Origin: Toxonevra muliebris
Lineage: Eukaryota; Arthropoda; Insecta; Diptera; Pallopteridae
Direction of reading: 5' to 3'
DNA: 64,000 nt
NCBI GenBank assembly: GCA_963691655.1
Contig: OY829326.1
Span: 94,729,235-94,793,234, forward strand
Of this stretch, positions 13,990 to 28,347 are shown in pieces. Numbering within the stretch: the stretch's first letter is position 1; each line of letters begins with the position of its first letter. The notes under the pieces are model-generated. The model ran no database searches, was not told the DNA's origin, and saw only the letters and a list, made by a program, of their open reading frames with translations. The position numbers were made by a program, and so were the translations under genes.

Positions 13990-14167
13990 CAGTGGGAATT
14001 TGGGCCATTATCAATTATGAGGAACCCGGATGAAGTTGGCATATATTCCCTAAATTCGTACAGTCACAGCATTAAAAGGGATCTTCCGAGTCGGGGAACC
14101 CTGAGCAATAACGGGTTAAAGAACGGGGCCAGAACCCCCCAAAACCTTCCCCCTAAATACGGCCTTG
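13990..14167. mobile_element. hAT end carrying a TTAA-element end
   Basis: Positions 14120-14167 match, inverted, the left terminus of the hAT element at 26318 and end in CCGTATTTAG's complement followed by CGGCCTTG. Just inside, TTAA at 14116-14119 borders a sequence that matches both ends of the foldback element at 26897-27973 (CCCGACTCGG core). The other ends of both elements are not recognisable here. Confidence 0.5.
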
Positions 14168-14449
14168 TTGTGGGTTATATAATATTGTAATCTGATTGTG
14201 ACATCGGAAATAATAATATCATCATATAGAAAACTATAAAAATTTGGATCATAGATTCGAGTAAAATATTGCAAAGAATTTTATTATATGTGTCTTTAAT
14301 ACTTTTTATTTTATCGGTTATTAAGTGTAGAGGATTATATGACAGGATTTACCAAAACATATTTTGTTACGTGCCCGATTTTATTTCATAGCCCATTTTC
14401 ATTCTAGATAGCATTGATGACTTGATTCTGCGCTCAAATGATTTCTATG

Positions 14450-14650
14450 GCTTTTTACATTTCGCGTTTGCATGGGAGGTGGGAGTGGCAGTTAATCGGT
14501 TTCGCCCATTTTGCGCTCACTTTTTTGTCGTTCTATATAATTTTGGAAAAAATTTCAGTTCAGTATCTTAACTTAAACAATTTTTATGGGAGATGGGCGT
14601 GGCAGTTAATCGATCACGTCCATTTTCACATATTTTCTTTTCTTTAACCT
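14450..14650. repeat. Two-unit tandem repeat, about 125 bp
   Basis: GGGAGTGGCAGTTAATCGG (about 14480) and GGGCGTGGCAGTTAATCGA (about 14594) begin two diverged units, each followed by a CCATTTT phrase. This looks like a relic of a dispersed insect repeat. No protein is supported. Confidence 0.4.
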
Positions 14651-16293
14651 AAAAATATGACGAATTTCGTTACTCTGCGGTCACTACTTCTATTTTTCCG
14701 CTCTCAGTGTGAAGCAGTGTGAATAATGATCGCCATTACAGCGTAAGTAAACTAAAAGGTTGTTTGCTAAAGGAAAGCCCGAATTTCATATGAATAAGAA
14801 AATATAAGTCTTCAACAGTCCGGATATATTTCTCTATTTTCAATTCAAATTAAATTTTTTTACAAACTCAAATTTTCAAATTCTCAGAATTAAAGCAAAA
14901 ATAACCCCGTTTTCTCTTCGTATTTCCCGACCCGCGTCAAATAATTCCTTATCGATTACCGAGGCCCTTGAACACTTTCTGCAGTAGCAAAAAAATTAAA
15001 ACGATTTATTTTCAGCCAAAAACATGTGGATATTATGACAGTTTATTACTGATTTTGCACAGTGGCGCACCACGCAGTCTCCATATTTTTGTGCGTTTAT
15101 TATTCCGTCAATAAAATACAAAGGACGTCGTGCATAGTAATAAAAACATCGCCAAATCATTTGAGTAAAAGAAGAAGAAGGCAGTTCTTATTACACACTT
15201 GTCTTTAAATTTTTCTACTGGAAACGTCACACATATGGAAGATTGTCGGTACAGGGCTTGCAAGTTAAACTTGCTCTCATCTGGCCTTATTACGTTCCGG
15301 TATTGGTTAATAGTCCAATAAATAAAAAATCATTTTAATTTTTTTACAAGTGCAAAAAATTTTCAAGGACCTTGGTTTTTGAACTTAGAAATATTTTTTA
15401 ATGGATGGCCATTAAGGAACATAGTATTAACAAGTATTAAAAATGAAAAATCCCTTCAGTTGTTTCAGTATACAATTTATTACACAGTTCCGATTTAGTA
15501 TTGCCAGATAGTTCAAACAGTTTTCTTCTAATACTGTAAAAATAATTGATCAATTTCCTACTTGATCTACGAAAGTTTTTTTGTTAATTCTGTGTTTAGA
15601 AAAATACAATCTATTAAAGGAAATTAAGCAGTTGGAAGTTTCTTAGGCAAAGAGAGGAAAAAGTGAGAAAGAGTACAGCGGTGCCTGTATAGGCAATTTT
15701 TTTTTGTTTTGAGCTTTTTGTTATTTCGCTTTATACAATCGATTTTTTTTTTCTTTCAGACATCACAAATTACGCTTGAATTTTTAATTACCTACATAAT
15801 GTGTCACATAACTTAAAATACCCCACAAAAACCAAAAATTCTCCGATTTCCAGAATTCCACGCGAATCGTGGAATTTCCCTCGAGTTGGCATCCCTGATT
15901 ATAACTGACACTTTGCCCTTTTTAATGCACTAAAAATTAAAAAAAAAAAATCAAATACTTATCATATGGGCTTCACTAATAATCACAAAAACTAATTCAC
16001 TAATCTCAAAGTCAAATAATGAAACTTGTTATCAGAGGTTAGTTAGGCTTGTTATCCTTGATATAATGCCAAATAACTTGTAGATTCGTAGTTTATTTGT
16101 TTACTAAACAACTATATCTAGTGAAATAAAAAGCTTATTTAACTATTACATTAATATCCGAGTTGACTATCAGTTCAAAATTCAAATGCCGCACAGTGGA
16201 ACCAATAAAATCACGTTTAATCCAAAGCACACAGACAAAATATGATATATGAAAGTGTAGTAGAATTCGACATATGACCAGGGAATTAACGGT
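14651..16293. other. AT-rich intergenic DNA, no gene seen
   Basis: No domain or exon could be recognised. The block 15846-15898 (GAATTCCACGCGAATCGTGG, then GTTGGCATCCCTG) looks like one terminus of an unclassified transposon of the CAGGGATGCCAAC type. Confidence 0.4.
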
Positions 16294-16455
16294 CAGTGGC
16301 GGATAAAGGAAACACTTTTGGGGCGTGCTGGAGCGTTGTTTTTCTCTTTCGTGTATGGTTTTTTTTTTTTGCTTATTCATAAACTTTATTTCGATGACTA
16401 ACAATTTCAAAGTTATGGCCATGCGAAAACTTTCTGGTACGTTACGCATTTGGGG

Positions 16456-16766
16456 ACGACCTCGATAGTCTAGTGGGTAGTGCACTAGACTTTCATCTGG
16501 GAGGTTCGGGTTCGATTCCCGTCTTCGTCTGGTGGTTAATTTTCATTACTTTCTTATATTCACTATCAATATGAAGTGTATGAGAATTATAAGAATGTGT
16601 GCAAGTACACACATTGGTTGGTAATGGCAAAACCACCAAGCCGATAAAAAATTGCCACACCGCCGTTCGGAATCGGCGTTAAACTGTAGGTCCAACTATG
16701 TGGTATCACAATGGGTCGTTCAGGCCTAAGTGTGTCTCTCGACAGCCACTCCAACCTAACCTAACC
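16456..16766 (+). mobile_element. tRNA-derived SINE with target duplication
   Basis: The head has a perfect box A (TAGTCTAGTGG, about 16468) and box B (GGTTCGATTCC, 16508-16518), so it derives from a Pol III promoter. The tail ends in CCTAACCTAACC. It is bracketed by TACGCATTTGGGG (16443-16455) and TACGCATTTTGGGG (16767-16780), a target duplication. The paralogous empty site is intact at about 2908-2921 in hAT-like copy 1. A 3' fragment of the same family is at 40082-40128. Confidence 0.8.
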
Positions 16767-17010
16767 TACGCATTTTGGGGAAACCCTGTTCTTGTAGCAA
16801 AGCATTTCACAATTTCTATGATCTATTTCCAAGGTAAAGGATCGTGGAAAATATAACAATAGGATACATTTATCCAGTTTTAGATTGGTTTATAATGGGT
16901 CGAGTATTAGTTGAAATTTGAGAATAATTTAAGGTCGCTGATTCCTACCCTGTATTTAAATTTTCTCTTTCCCATCTGGGATTTTCTTTATATCGACCCG
17001 AAACCTATAA

Positions 17011-17214
17011 TTTTTTTTTTTTTTTTTTGGTGGATTCAATTCTCTACCCGTTGCACTGGTACTTAAGTCACGTATTTAAGAACTAAATCACCGAAATGAT
17101 CCATTTTATTAGAACAATCCATTTGGACAATTTTTAAGAATTTAACCCCATATGGGAATCGAACCTGAGGCAGATGGAACTCCAGTCAAGCACTCATCCA
17201 CGAAGTAACCATTG
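17011..17214 (-). mobile_element. tRNA-derived SINE inside hAT-like copy 2
   Basis: Same unit as 3153-3356: minus-strand box B at 17156-17166 and a T-run at about 17011-17028 representing the A-tail. Confidence 0.5.
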
Positions 17215-17664
17215 TTGAACGTCGTCGAGCTGTTTTTTGCGTTCCAGAAAGTCAGTGACAATATTCACTATAATATGATATTGCTCAGGAGTACCGTGCT
17301 TATGACGATTAGTGATTCGGAAGTATATTCTTACTTTCTTGTATTACTAGCAATCTACTACTTTGAATATTTTCTAGAATATTGCCAGCAAACTTATAGG
17401 TCTATATGAGGGCACTGAGTTTTCAGGTTTATTTGGTTTAGGTATCATTATTATTTCCGCACATTTCCATTGAGAAGGGAAGTGGTTTAATGAGCAAGAT
17501 TATTCCCTATTCTTATAATTGAAAGTAATGCGTAATAACTAAAAACAACAATAACTAATTATGTTCACCTTTCTGCCTGTTTAAGTTATTAAATTTTTAA
17601 GTGTTGGAAAATCTTTTAGGAGGGGAAATTTCTCCCTGTTGCCCTTCCCCTTGTATCCGCCCCT

Positions 17665-18100
17665 TTTTGATGCAAAAGTCAAAAAATTAAAATTATGCGC
17701 AAATTTTATGTTTTTAATTTGCCCATAAACTTTATTTCACAACTTATATTTTTAAGTTACCAGATAGGAGTTATGAGCAACTTTTATTTTTAGTTTTTTG
17801 TTTTTGGTATTTATTTTTATTTGAAGGACTTTTTGACCACGCACTTCGTTTGAACGAGTACCCAAGGGACGATGACATCATGCTTGAACAGTACGTTTAA
17901 CTATATAATCCCAACAAACCATATGAATTATAAAATAGTCTTATAACTCTCATCTAGGAGGGTCTGTTATCCAGTTAACAGTTATTGGGCAATTTCAAAA
18001 TATAAGCAAATATAGGCAACTTAAAAAATATTCCTAAAATTTGGGCAATTTTTTCAATTTGAAAATTTTCCGTAACTCAGATTTTCGGTCCCTGAAGAAA
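17665..18100. other. Spacer, no gene seen
   Basis: AT-rich sequence without a recognisable feature before the GMC relic. Confidence 0.4.
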
Positions 18101-18199
18101 GTATTAATTATGACAGATATACCTATTAAAAATACAAATTCCACCACTGTAATGATAGCAGAACGAGTTGCTGACTTCATCGATGACAAATGGTATTGA
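18101..18199 (+). pseudogene. Relic of a GMC oxidoreductase 3' end
   Basis: From 18110 the frame reads MTDIPIKNTNSTTVM then IAERVADFIDDKWY and TGA (18197-18199). This is the C-terminal block of the family ([28 protein letters not shown]). Upstream homology is lost and no exon with the FAD motif precedes it. It marks a former gene between B and C whose body has been deleted or eroded. The -EL ending is absent. Confidence 0.75.
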
Positions 18200-21100
18200 A
18201 AATATGTATGTAAATATTTCGTAAAATTACACACATATGGGCATTTATTTTTTTTAATTAAAAAATGGCGTATTCAAGGGGGGCGGCTTTTAAGTGTTAA
18301 AATACCCATACTTTTGGAGTATAAAGTATAAAGTTTCTTTCTAGAATTTCTAATAGTTCAAAGCTTATACATATTTTTTAATTAGATGCTACATATTCAA
18401 ATGAATCCATGGCCTTTTGACAATACAATCTCGTCTGCATTTGAAATTTCATCTTTTCTTTTAAATTAGAAGCGGTTTTGTTTGTTGCACGTTTTTTCGA
18501 AATTTCTAGTATTTTTAGGTACATAGTATGGAGCAATAGGTTGTTGTGTGAAAAGGCCATAAAAATGTTTTTTTACACAGTAGAATTTGTTTAGATGTCT
18601 CATCATTTTTACCACATTCAGGTGCAATTATGCGAAACATCTCGTATGTCAAATTTGTTTGGCTTCAATGAAACCAAATACTTATGGCTTGTTTAAAGGG
18701 TGATTCTTATGTAGGAGCTTGAAAATGCATTTTTTAAAGCAGAATAAGATAAGATACCGTTAATGATTTTGATCAATTCTCAAAAATGACGTCAGGAGAG
18801 CCTCTAAGCGTGACTCACCTCTTCTCTCTATGCTTCCTTTCCGAAACTTCAAACGCGATTATCTCCAAACTTTTTTTCAATGAGTTGAAATTTGGTGTCC
18901 ACGATTACTTAAAAACTATTTTATGGGTCAAGCTCATATTTGGCACACGCTTTTATGATACTTATGCCAAGCGAATGAACCTCTGGTCGATAAAATAAAC
19001 ATGTTTAAAATTCTGTTCGTAAAAATCGACTTTTTCTGAGGTCCCCAATTAAACAATTATTATTGTTGTTCATTATCGTAGGTCTATCCATTGCCTAAAT
19101 ATTTTGCACAGTGTTTCAGATAGTCATACGTTGTGCTGAAGTGTGCACCGCAGTCGGCCTCGCTTCCAGACAGCTTCAAGACGACTTGCTATATCTCCGT
19201 CATTTTAAATTTTTTGTTTTTAAGAGAAAAAATTTGTTTTACTACAATCATACAATAAAAAGTATCTAAGACCCCTAAATTTGAGACCAATCAATATAGC
19301 AGCTTTCGAGATACCATGAGGCAACCAGTTGCGAAAAAAGTGATTCGAGAAAAACACGTTTAACCCTTTTTTCTCCACTTTTTTATTGGGGGGTAAAAAA
19401 TTTGTTTTTGTTTTATATTCGTAGATTCGGACTTTGTTAAGAATAAAAACCAAAAAATTATGAAAGAAGTTTTTGGGAAAGGTTGTAGAGCTTTTGGAAT
19501 TTTGTACATTATAATGACCAAAATGCATGAAAGGAGTAAAAATTCGAGAAAAAAATTTTAAGTTTTGAATTTTTTTGTGGAAAAAACAACTAAGGTTTAT
19601 TTTGCAATGCAAAATAAACTTTTAGTTTAGAAAATACTTTTAAAAACACACTTGTTCACTAAGTATAAAAGGTGAAAATTTGAAACATTTTTGGAATTTG
19701 GGTTTATTTTTACTAAAGTCAAGTACACAGGATTTTGTTGTTCAGTGACCTATAGTAAAATTTCATGGGCAACATATTTCTTAAACATATTAACCCTCTA
19801 TCAACCCTAGTAATGGGTCAAAACAGAAACTTTTTCGAAAAAGGCAAAAACGTCCCATAATGGTGGGTGCCAAAGGGTTAATATGTAGGAAGAAAATATT
19901 TTACGGAAAATTTGACTATAAATTGCTGAACATACAAACAAGCTCTGATGCAAAACTAACAAGTAGTCTTATGGTTTATTATACTTAATCTGTTAGAAAT
20001 GGGCAAACTTTGGGCATACGTAAAAAAGAATTTGACGTATACTTTTAAAACGCCGAGATCGGTATAATTTTTTTTCTCAGCATCCACTTTCAGAACCTTG
20101 TTATTTTTTCGTTTGTTAAACAAAAAACAAATCAACACTATCAACATTTTTTTAACACTTGCAGAAAATAATTCAAAAATCATCAACCTTTCATGTCTTT
20201 TGTACACAATAGTAACCAAATTATTTATTGTAAATTATATTGTACATTAGAGTTGCGTGAATTTGTACACTATAATGTACAATTTTTTTAAGCGTGTAAA
20301 ACATTTTTTTTTAACAACTTTTTTTTTTAAGTTATTAATTTTGTATTATGAAATGGAGTTTTAACTTTCGTTTTAAACTATTATAATAAAAAAAAAGTTT
20401 ATACACTTGCTCAAAATTTCACTTCGTAAATTCACTGTTTTTCAAAATCAAATAAAAAAAAAACTGTACTCCCCTGTTTTTGCTCAAACTTAAATTAGAA
20501 AGCGAAAAAACATGCTTGATTTAAAAAATTATTTTTTATTTTCAAAATTCCCGATAGGTTTGAAATGAGTAGTAGTGAAATATGAACTTTTTTTGTACAA
20601 TGTATTAGCCAAAAATAACGAAAGGGTTAAAGTTTCAATCTCAAACTATTTCATGCGTGCTAAGCTAGTACCTGCGCATCATGTTGCCAATTTTTCCAAA
20701 CTTTCACTTAAAAATACATATTCTTAAGGTTGTAAACTAAAAGAATCGGTAAAAAAAAATATATGGAATTTTTTAACTTCTAGAATCGGATTCCCTTCTT
20801 AAACCATTAAATCCTGACCTTAGAAGGACTGAAGCAAAACCGATGGAATTTCGCACAGACTTATAATTTGGTCTAACCAAAAAGAAAAAAAATAATAAAA
20901 AATAATCCGCTGCTCTACCCCCTTGCTTTAATGATATACGAAATTTATAACTTTGGTAAACTTAAATTTTTTTTATTTTTGTAAACCTCGGAATTTTAGA
21001 AGGGTTTCATTTTTGTTTTGATTATTACGGTTGGTTTTTCAGATATATATTTGTTTCTATATCTAGATTCTGGTTTTCTTACTCTGTTCCTGTTTTTAAA

Positions 21101-22390
21101 TAATTGCATAAAATACAGCCCATCTTCAGCAGTTTTTTAATTTGTATTTACTGCCAAAAGAAGAACGCATTTAATATCAAATTCTTTAAAAAACGGCAAC
21201 ACTGAAACAATCATGCAAAATTACGAGACAGTTAACATATCAGAGTAACCTTGGAATTTTACGTGAACTATTTCGCATGAAAATTTAATTTGTTTGTTTT
21301 CGAGGCTCATAAAATTTAAATTTACATGTTTTGCAGGCTTTCCCGCGTTTTAATGAAGGCCCTTTTAGTAATAAAAAATTGAAATGCGTTTTCCAAGCAC
21401 AACAAACGTCAAGATAAGTTAAAAAAATAACAATAAAAAGCCACTTTCGACATACATATATACAAGATAACCGCTCAAAAAACAAAATTGGAGTGTTGAA
21501 GACCGCGTTGCGTTTCCGCAACTCAAATAGATTAAATATATACTCGTATGTATTATAGAAAAATAGTGATCGGAAAACAGTTGAGGAACGCATTTAAAGA
21601 AAATATAAAAAATCGGTTCAAAAATTATTCAATTATAATCTATTTCTAACCATTTTCAAATAATTTTTTTTTCCGCAAGTGGCTTAGCACGTCTAAAACC
21701 CGAAACGTTGCGATTATAGAACGCTCAGTACTTTATGGGTTAAGTGGTTAATTAATATACTTTACACGAAAGACTCTAGTCGATTTAGAAAGGAACAAAT
21801 ATTCCCAAAACGAAGTTTGATTGTAGCTTTACGGGGTTGAAGTAAATCGAAAGTTCTATTTTTCCCGGAAATTTTATATTTTTGAAAAAACGGGGTAAGT
21901 TTAAACATAGCAAGTTTTGACAGTATTTTATGTAGTTTTTGAGTTATTTTAGAAATTAATTAGTTATAATTAAAAAAATTTTGCAATTTTTATAAATATT
22001 TAAAAAATTCAAAGCCTGTGATAAAAATTCGCCTCACAATACTTAGAACAAGTTTATAGAAGTGAAGCTTTTTCTGTCACATTTCATCTGATGGTCGATT
22101 ATATTATTTTTAATAAATTTTTGAGTTGAAAATTTTCTAAGGTTTTGAAAATTATGAAGAGCATTAAAAACGCTTATTAGTTGTTTAGAAAAACATTGAA
22201 AAATCTGAAAATGAATTTTATAATAGCTTGTCTACTTACTGAGTTACATCAGTTTAAAATTGACAACTTTAGGGTACATTTTTTGGTGTTCTTAAATTTT
22301 GAAAGTACAATAATTTTCCATAGATATGTTAATCGCTCCCCTTGCATACGCCGTTGCATTCTTAAAAAGCAATAGCATAATAATTAAAAT
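18200..22390. other. 4.2 kb AT-rich intergenic DNA
   Basis: No gene is supported. The 18780-19080 part contains the phrase AACTTCAAACGCGATTATCT, related to the repeat block of the A/B duplication (2500, 8190), so it is probably transposon-derived. The rest is homopolymer-rich with only short chance frames. Confidence 0.45.
19794..19877. mobile_element. Possible 84-bp TTAA-flanked MITE
   Basis: TTAA at 19790-19793 and 19878-19881 flank a segment that starts CCCTCTATCAACCC and ends GGTGCCAAAGGG. This resembles the CCCTTT-type ends of piggyBac-like MITEs. An alternative right end (GAAAGGGTTAA) lies near 20632. Confidence 0.3.
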
Positions 22391-22392
22391 CG

Positions 22393-22428
22393 TATTTAAA
22401 CTCTATGAATTGATGAATATTTTCAGTT
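22393..22428 (+). promoter_or_regulatory. Core promoter of gene C
   Basis: A TATTTAAA box at 22393-22400 lies 32 bp before the A of a TCAGTT initiator (22423-22428), a standard insect spacing. The ATG follows 58 bp downstream. The segment around the initiator is conserved upstream of gene D (GATGAATATT...AGTT). Confidence 0.55.
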
Positions 22429-22458
22429 TTAGTATAAAAATCATCAACCAATACGTGA

Positions 22459-24631
<2,173 letters not shown>

Positions 24632-24660
24632 AATTAGATAAGATTACTATATATTCTGAA

Positions 24661-24666
24661 AATAAA
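24661..24666 (+). promoter_or_regulatory. Poly(A) signal of gene C
   Basis: AATAAA lies 30 bp after the stop codon. Confidence 0.55.
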
Positions 24667-26317
24667 TGTGAGAACATTAAATTGTTAATATTATGGCAAG
24701 TAATCTATACATTTATTAGTGTAACTACATTTTTATTCCAGAAGATCCAGAAGTGCTACACTATCATCGCTATATCAATTTAAAGAGCTTGACGAGTAGG
24801 TTAGCCAAAAATTATCAGATTTAAAATCGGTTTAGCCAATTCCAAATATTTGCGTCGGAAGTTATTTAAAACTCACTCATTGAACAAAGCATTGCGCTGA
24901 ACGTTGTAAAAATCATTGCTTAAGCGGCAGTAAATAACAAATGAAAGAGAGAAAGAAGACATGAGTAACGACATTTCTCAGAATTATCTAACGAATTCTC
25001 TGCATACACAAATAAAAAAACAAACACCAACGAGTAGTTTGGTTCTCTTTTGATATTTGTTTTTTTCAAAGAGATTTCTGGAACAAAAAAAATAGCCCCA
25101 GTTACTGGGGCCTTACCGACTAGTATTATTATTATTATTACATTTTATTAATCTTACAATATCGTGGAAAACTTTCGAACATGAAATTTTTTTAATGATC
25201 AATCGCCATATTGGATCCGCCATTTTGTTTTTGAAATTTTTGATGACAGATTCGTGATCAGTAACATGAAAAAACCCTGCAGCTAAAATTCGTCTACGCA
25301 GAGAAACCAGAGACGATGGACGACTTGGAACTTGGAATCACCACGTTACGGCCCTAGCTGAGTAAAAAAATAAACTTTCGTTACCATGGTACGATTTTCA
25401 TGAGTTATATCTCTTTTTATAGTGCTATGCCACTAAAAAAAAAAACAAGTTTTATATATATATAGAAAACATTCAAGTAGTCTAAGTCTAAATTTGTTTT
25501 GCCCACGTGGAGTGGTTGCTATCGAAAAACGCGGGGGTAAAATCATGAACTTTTTTTCGCCCATACATCTGTGCCCACCTTAATATACTTGCATGTAAGC
25601 TTTTAAGTTTTCCCAGTATTCATAATATCTCAGAAATTAATAAGTGGACTTATGTAAGTTAACGAAGCAGCTAGCATTCAGGTGCAGCCCCCTTATTTTT
25701 TATGTTGAGCTGCGCTGCTGTGTAATCTAACGCTGTCGAACAAGCTGACATACCTTCATATTACTTATCAAGTGTGCGAATGTTTCACTTGACACCAGCA
25801 TTTGGATAAGACATACTTACATACCAATATCGATAATTGTGATCATCATCATGCTGTGATCGCGTGTCACTTGACAACAGTTAGTGCAGTGAGAGCTATT
25901 GTAGGAACACACGTTACAACAACAACTGACCCCACATCTTTTATCCGCACTTTAAATAGCAACAAAATCTGTTCCTACGCCAAACTCTCAAAATTCGATG
26001 GTTGGCGTTCGAGTCGGCGTGATCGATTTAATCATTGGAAGAATAGATGGAATAAACGCGAGTCGCTTAGCACTAAAAATTATTAAAACCTGTCTTCTTA
26101 ATTTGTACAAAACATATTGTATGTATTAGAGCGCACACATAATGTACATTAAATTCTAAAACGTCCACCATTGGCCAATAAAAATAATTTACTTTCAAGT
26201 TCATAATAAATAAATTAACTAATCTTCAAAGTCAAACCATGGAAAATATAATGTAAATATTTAAATACTCGTATCGCTTAGCAGGCAATTCTTATCAGAC
26301 AATACAGTATCAGTGAC
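24667..26317. other. Intergenic region between C and the hAT element
   Basis: Mostly AT-rich. GCCCCAGTTACTGGGGC at about 25096 forms a small hairpin. Around 25680-26060 base composition is more balanced and a 94-codon frame without ATG (25802-26086) is open, ending in a basic stretch (SSRRDRFNHWKNRWNKRES). AATAAA follows at about 26179. I do not recognise the product; it could be an exon fragment or chance. Confidence 0.3.
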
Positions 26318-28158
26318 CAAGTCCGTATTTAGGGGGAGGTTTTGGGGGTTCTGACTTCGGATTCAAAAAGAGAAGGTGATGGTGAACAATACTACATTCA
26401 TAGTTCTTCTAAGTCAATAACTGTTTTTGATTGATTTGAAGTTTCGTCCTGAAACTAAGTTTGAAAAGTTTAAAAATTAATAAAAAATAGAAAATATTAT
26501 CGGATACTTGTAAAATTAGATTTATTTAAAAGGTAATTAGAAGCAATATTTTGTTACGTTGTAAGTACATTTGAAGTTTTTCTACCATCAAATGGCTCGT
26601 TAGAAGCCAAATTAAATTTACGAAAAGAGAGGCAAGCGAGGTTTTTAAAAAATCTCCTTAATATTATCATTAACACTGCAGAAGCTAGTCTTATTTTCTT
26701 TCGCTTAAGAGCCTAGGTGGCACTTCTTCGACGAATCGACGACACGAGTTTTCTTGCTAATTAAGTAATAAAAAGCACTGAAAAAAAACGAAACAATTAA
26801 TAAATTTGAATAAATTATAAAGTGTTTAATAAAACATAATAGCAAAACTATAATTTTTTATATAGGGACAATATTAATTTATAATTAATTCTTTAACACA
26901 TTAATGCTCAAAGCACCCCGACTCGGAGGGTCTTTTTCAATGCTATGCCTGTACGAATTTATAGAATATACGCCAACCGCACCTGGATTCCCGGGGCCTA
27001 AATGGCATTATCAAAATTATGCCCCAGCAGATAAAAGAAAAATACAGTGAATTCCCTACTGAATGATAACACAGTGCAACAAAAATTTTATGCGCGAGAT
27101 TTTCCAACAGTTCAATAGTAATTCAGAGTCGCTGATCACGATCCATCACATCCGGTTCTCCCACACTATGGGCCTGAAGCCGGAAATGGGGTCTTCAGGG
27201 GCTATTAAAAAATTTGTTTATTTCAGCACATACGAATTTGATGTCTGAAGCAAAATTGTTAAGCACAAAGAGATAAACATTTGTGTATACACTTTTCCTC
27301 CATTTCCTACACTTCATCTTGAAAATGGGGATTTCAAACTCCTTTTTCGATAAATAGCCGATAAAACAAAAACCGTTGAGAAAACTATGATATTGTTTTT
27401 GGAGAAAATGTTCTTTGTTAATTATACACTTTTTCCAGAATAATGCAAAAACCGAATTTTTCGCATTAGGATCGAGCCACTCACACTACATAAGTAAATA
27501 ATGGAATGGATGGAGAAAAACTGAGGAACGACTGATCAGCGACCTTAAATTACTATAAAACCGTTGGAAAATCTCGCGCATAGACAAAAGTTTAATTTTT
27601 GTTGCACTGTGTACTCATTTGAAAAAAGTGAGCATCTGAAAATTTTTGGCATTTTTGGTCAATTTCTTGAAGGTAGGTACTTGTCAAGTCAATGAATTAA
27701 CGAAATTATGCCCTAGTCTGGAAATAAATCACAACTATTTACCTAGGGGAAAAAAATTCCCCAATTCGACACTGGTCTCTTCTTCTCCCATATATTTACT
27801 TATAACCACCATATTTCCCCCATGTCCAAAATCAAATTTGGACCACGGGAATCGATGTACTATACCCAGGAATAGTGAGGAATTTAGGTAATGTTGGCAT
27901 ATAGTCCCTAAATTAATATAGACACAGGATTTAATGAGACCTTTGAAATCGGGGGGCTTTGAGCTTTAATAGGTTAATTAAAAAGGATATTTTCATATCT
28001 AATTCGTCGGTATTCATTAGCCATAATCTTCTACTGTTTGGTATGGTCCACCAATCGTATTTAATTTATTGTATTTAAACATCAGTTTGATAAAAATTAA
28101 TTATGAATATTTGTTTCCAATGAAACTCCCACCAAAAAAAAACCTGCCTACGGCCTTG
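26318..28158. mobile_element. hAT-type element with perfect 8-bp TSD
   Basis: The left end CAAGTCCGTATTTAGGGGG and the right end CCTGCCTACGGCCTTG are inverted (CAAGKCCGTA). The flanks are identical 8-mers, TCAGTGAC at 26310-26317 and 28159-28166. Total 1,841 bp, of which 1,077 bp is a nested TTAA element. No intact transposase frame remains. A related terminus occurs at 14120-14167. Confidence 0.85.
26897..27973. mobile_element. TTAA-flanked foldback (piggyBac-like) element
   Basis: TTAA at 26893-26896 and 27974-27977 flanks long imperfect inverted repeats. The left arm, with ATGCTCAAAGCACCCCGA, pairs with the right arm ...TCGGGGGGCTTTGAGC. A further pair (GTGCAACAAAAATTTTATGC near 27075, inverted near 27590) extends each arm beyond 250 bp. 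It is nested in the hAT element. A related end lies at 13990-14115. No transposase is seen. Confidence 0.65.
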
Positions 28159-28267
28159 TCAGTGACATAATATAAAATGACTTGCATTAACTGCAAATGT
28201 ACATATTTACAAAACAAATTGAAATGCACTTGTTTTGTAAATATGAATAAATTGAAATCAACAACTC

Positions 28268-28292
28268 TATAAATCGATGAATATTCTTAGTT
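28268..28292 (+). promoter_or_regulatory. Probable core promoter of gene D
   Basis: TATAAA at 28268-28273 and TTAGTT at 28287-28292 align with the gene C promoter block, but the spacing is short (about 21 bp) and the initiator is imperfect. ACACGTGAAATTG downstream is also shared with C (ATACGTGAAATTG). Confidence 0.35.
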
Positions 28293-28347
28293 ATTAAATC
28301 TAATTCGATCAAACAACACGTGAAATTGCTGACTTCTTAATTATAAT

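Larger units (their letters stand above)
16294..17664. mobile_element. Non-autonomous hAT-like element, copy 2
   Basis: It starts CAGTGGCGGATAAAGG, ends ...TATCCGCCCCT, and is co-linear with 2720-3810. It lacks a short stretch near its left end and has gained a 311-bp SINE. The internal minus-strand SINE is shared. Target duplications are not clear. No transposase is visible. Confidence 0.65.

Noticed and set aside
16745..16766. Telomere-like CCTAACCTAACC repeat
   Set aside because: Only three units, forming the SINE tail; insect telomeric TTAGG arrays would be longer and dipterans generally lack them.
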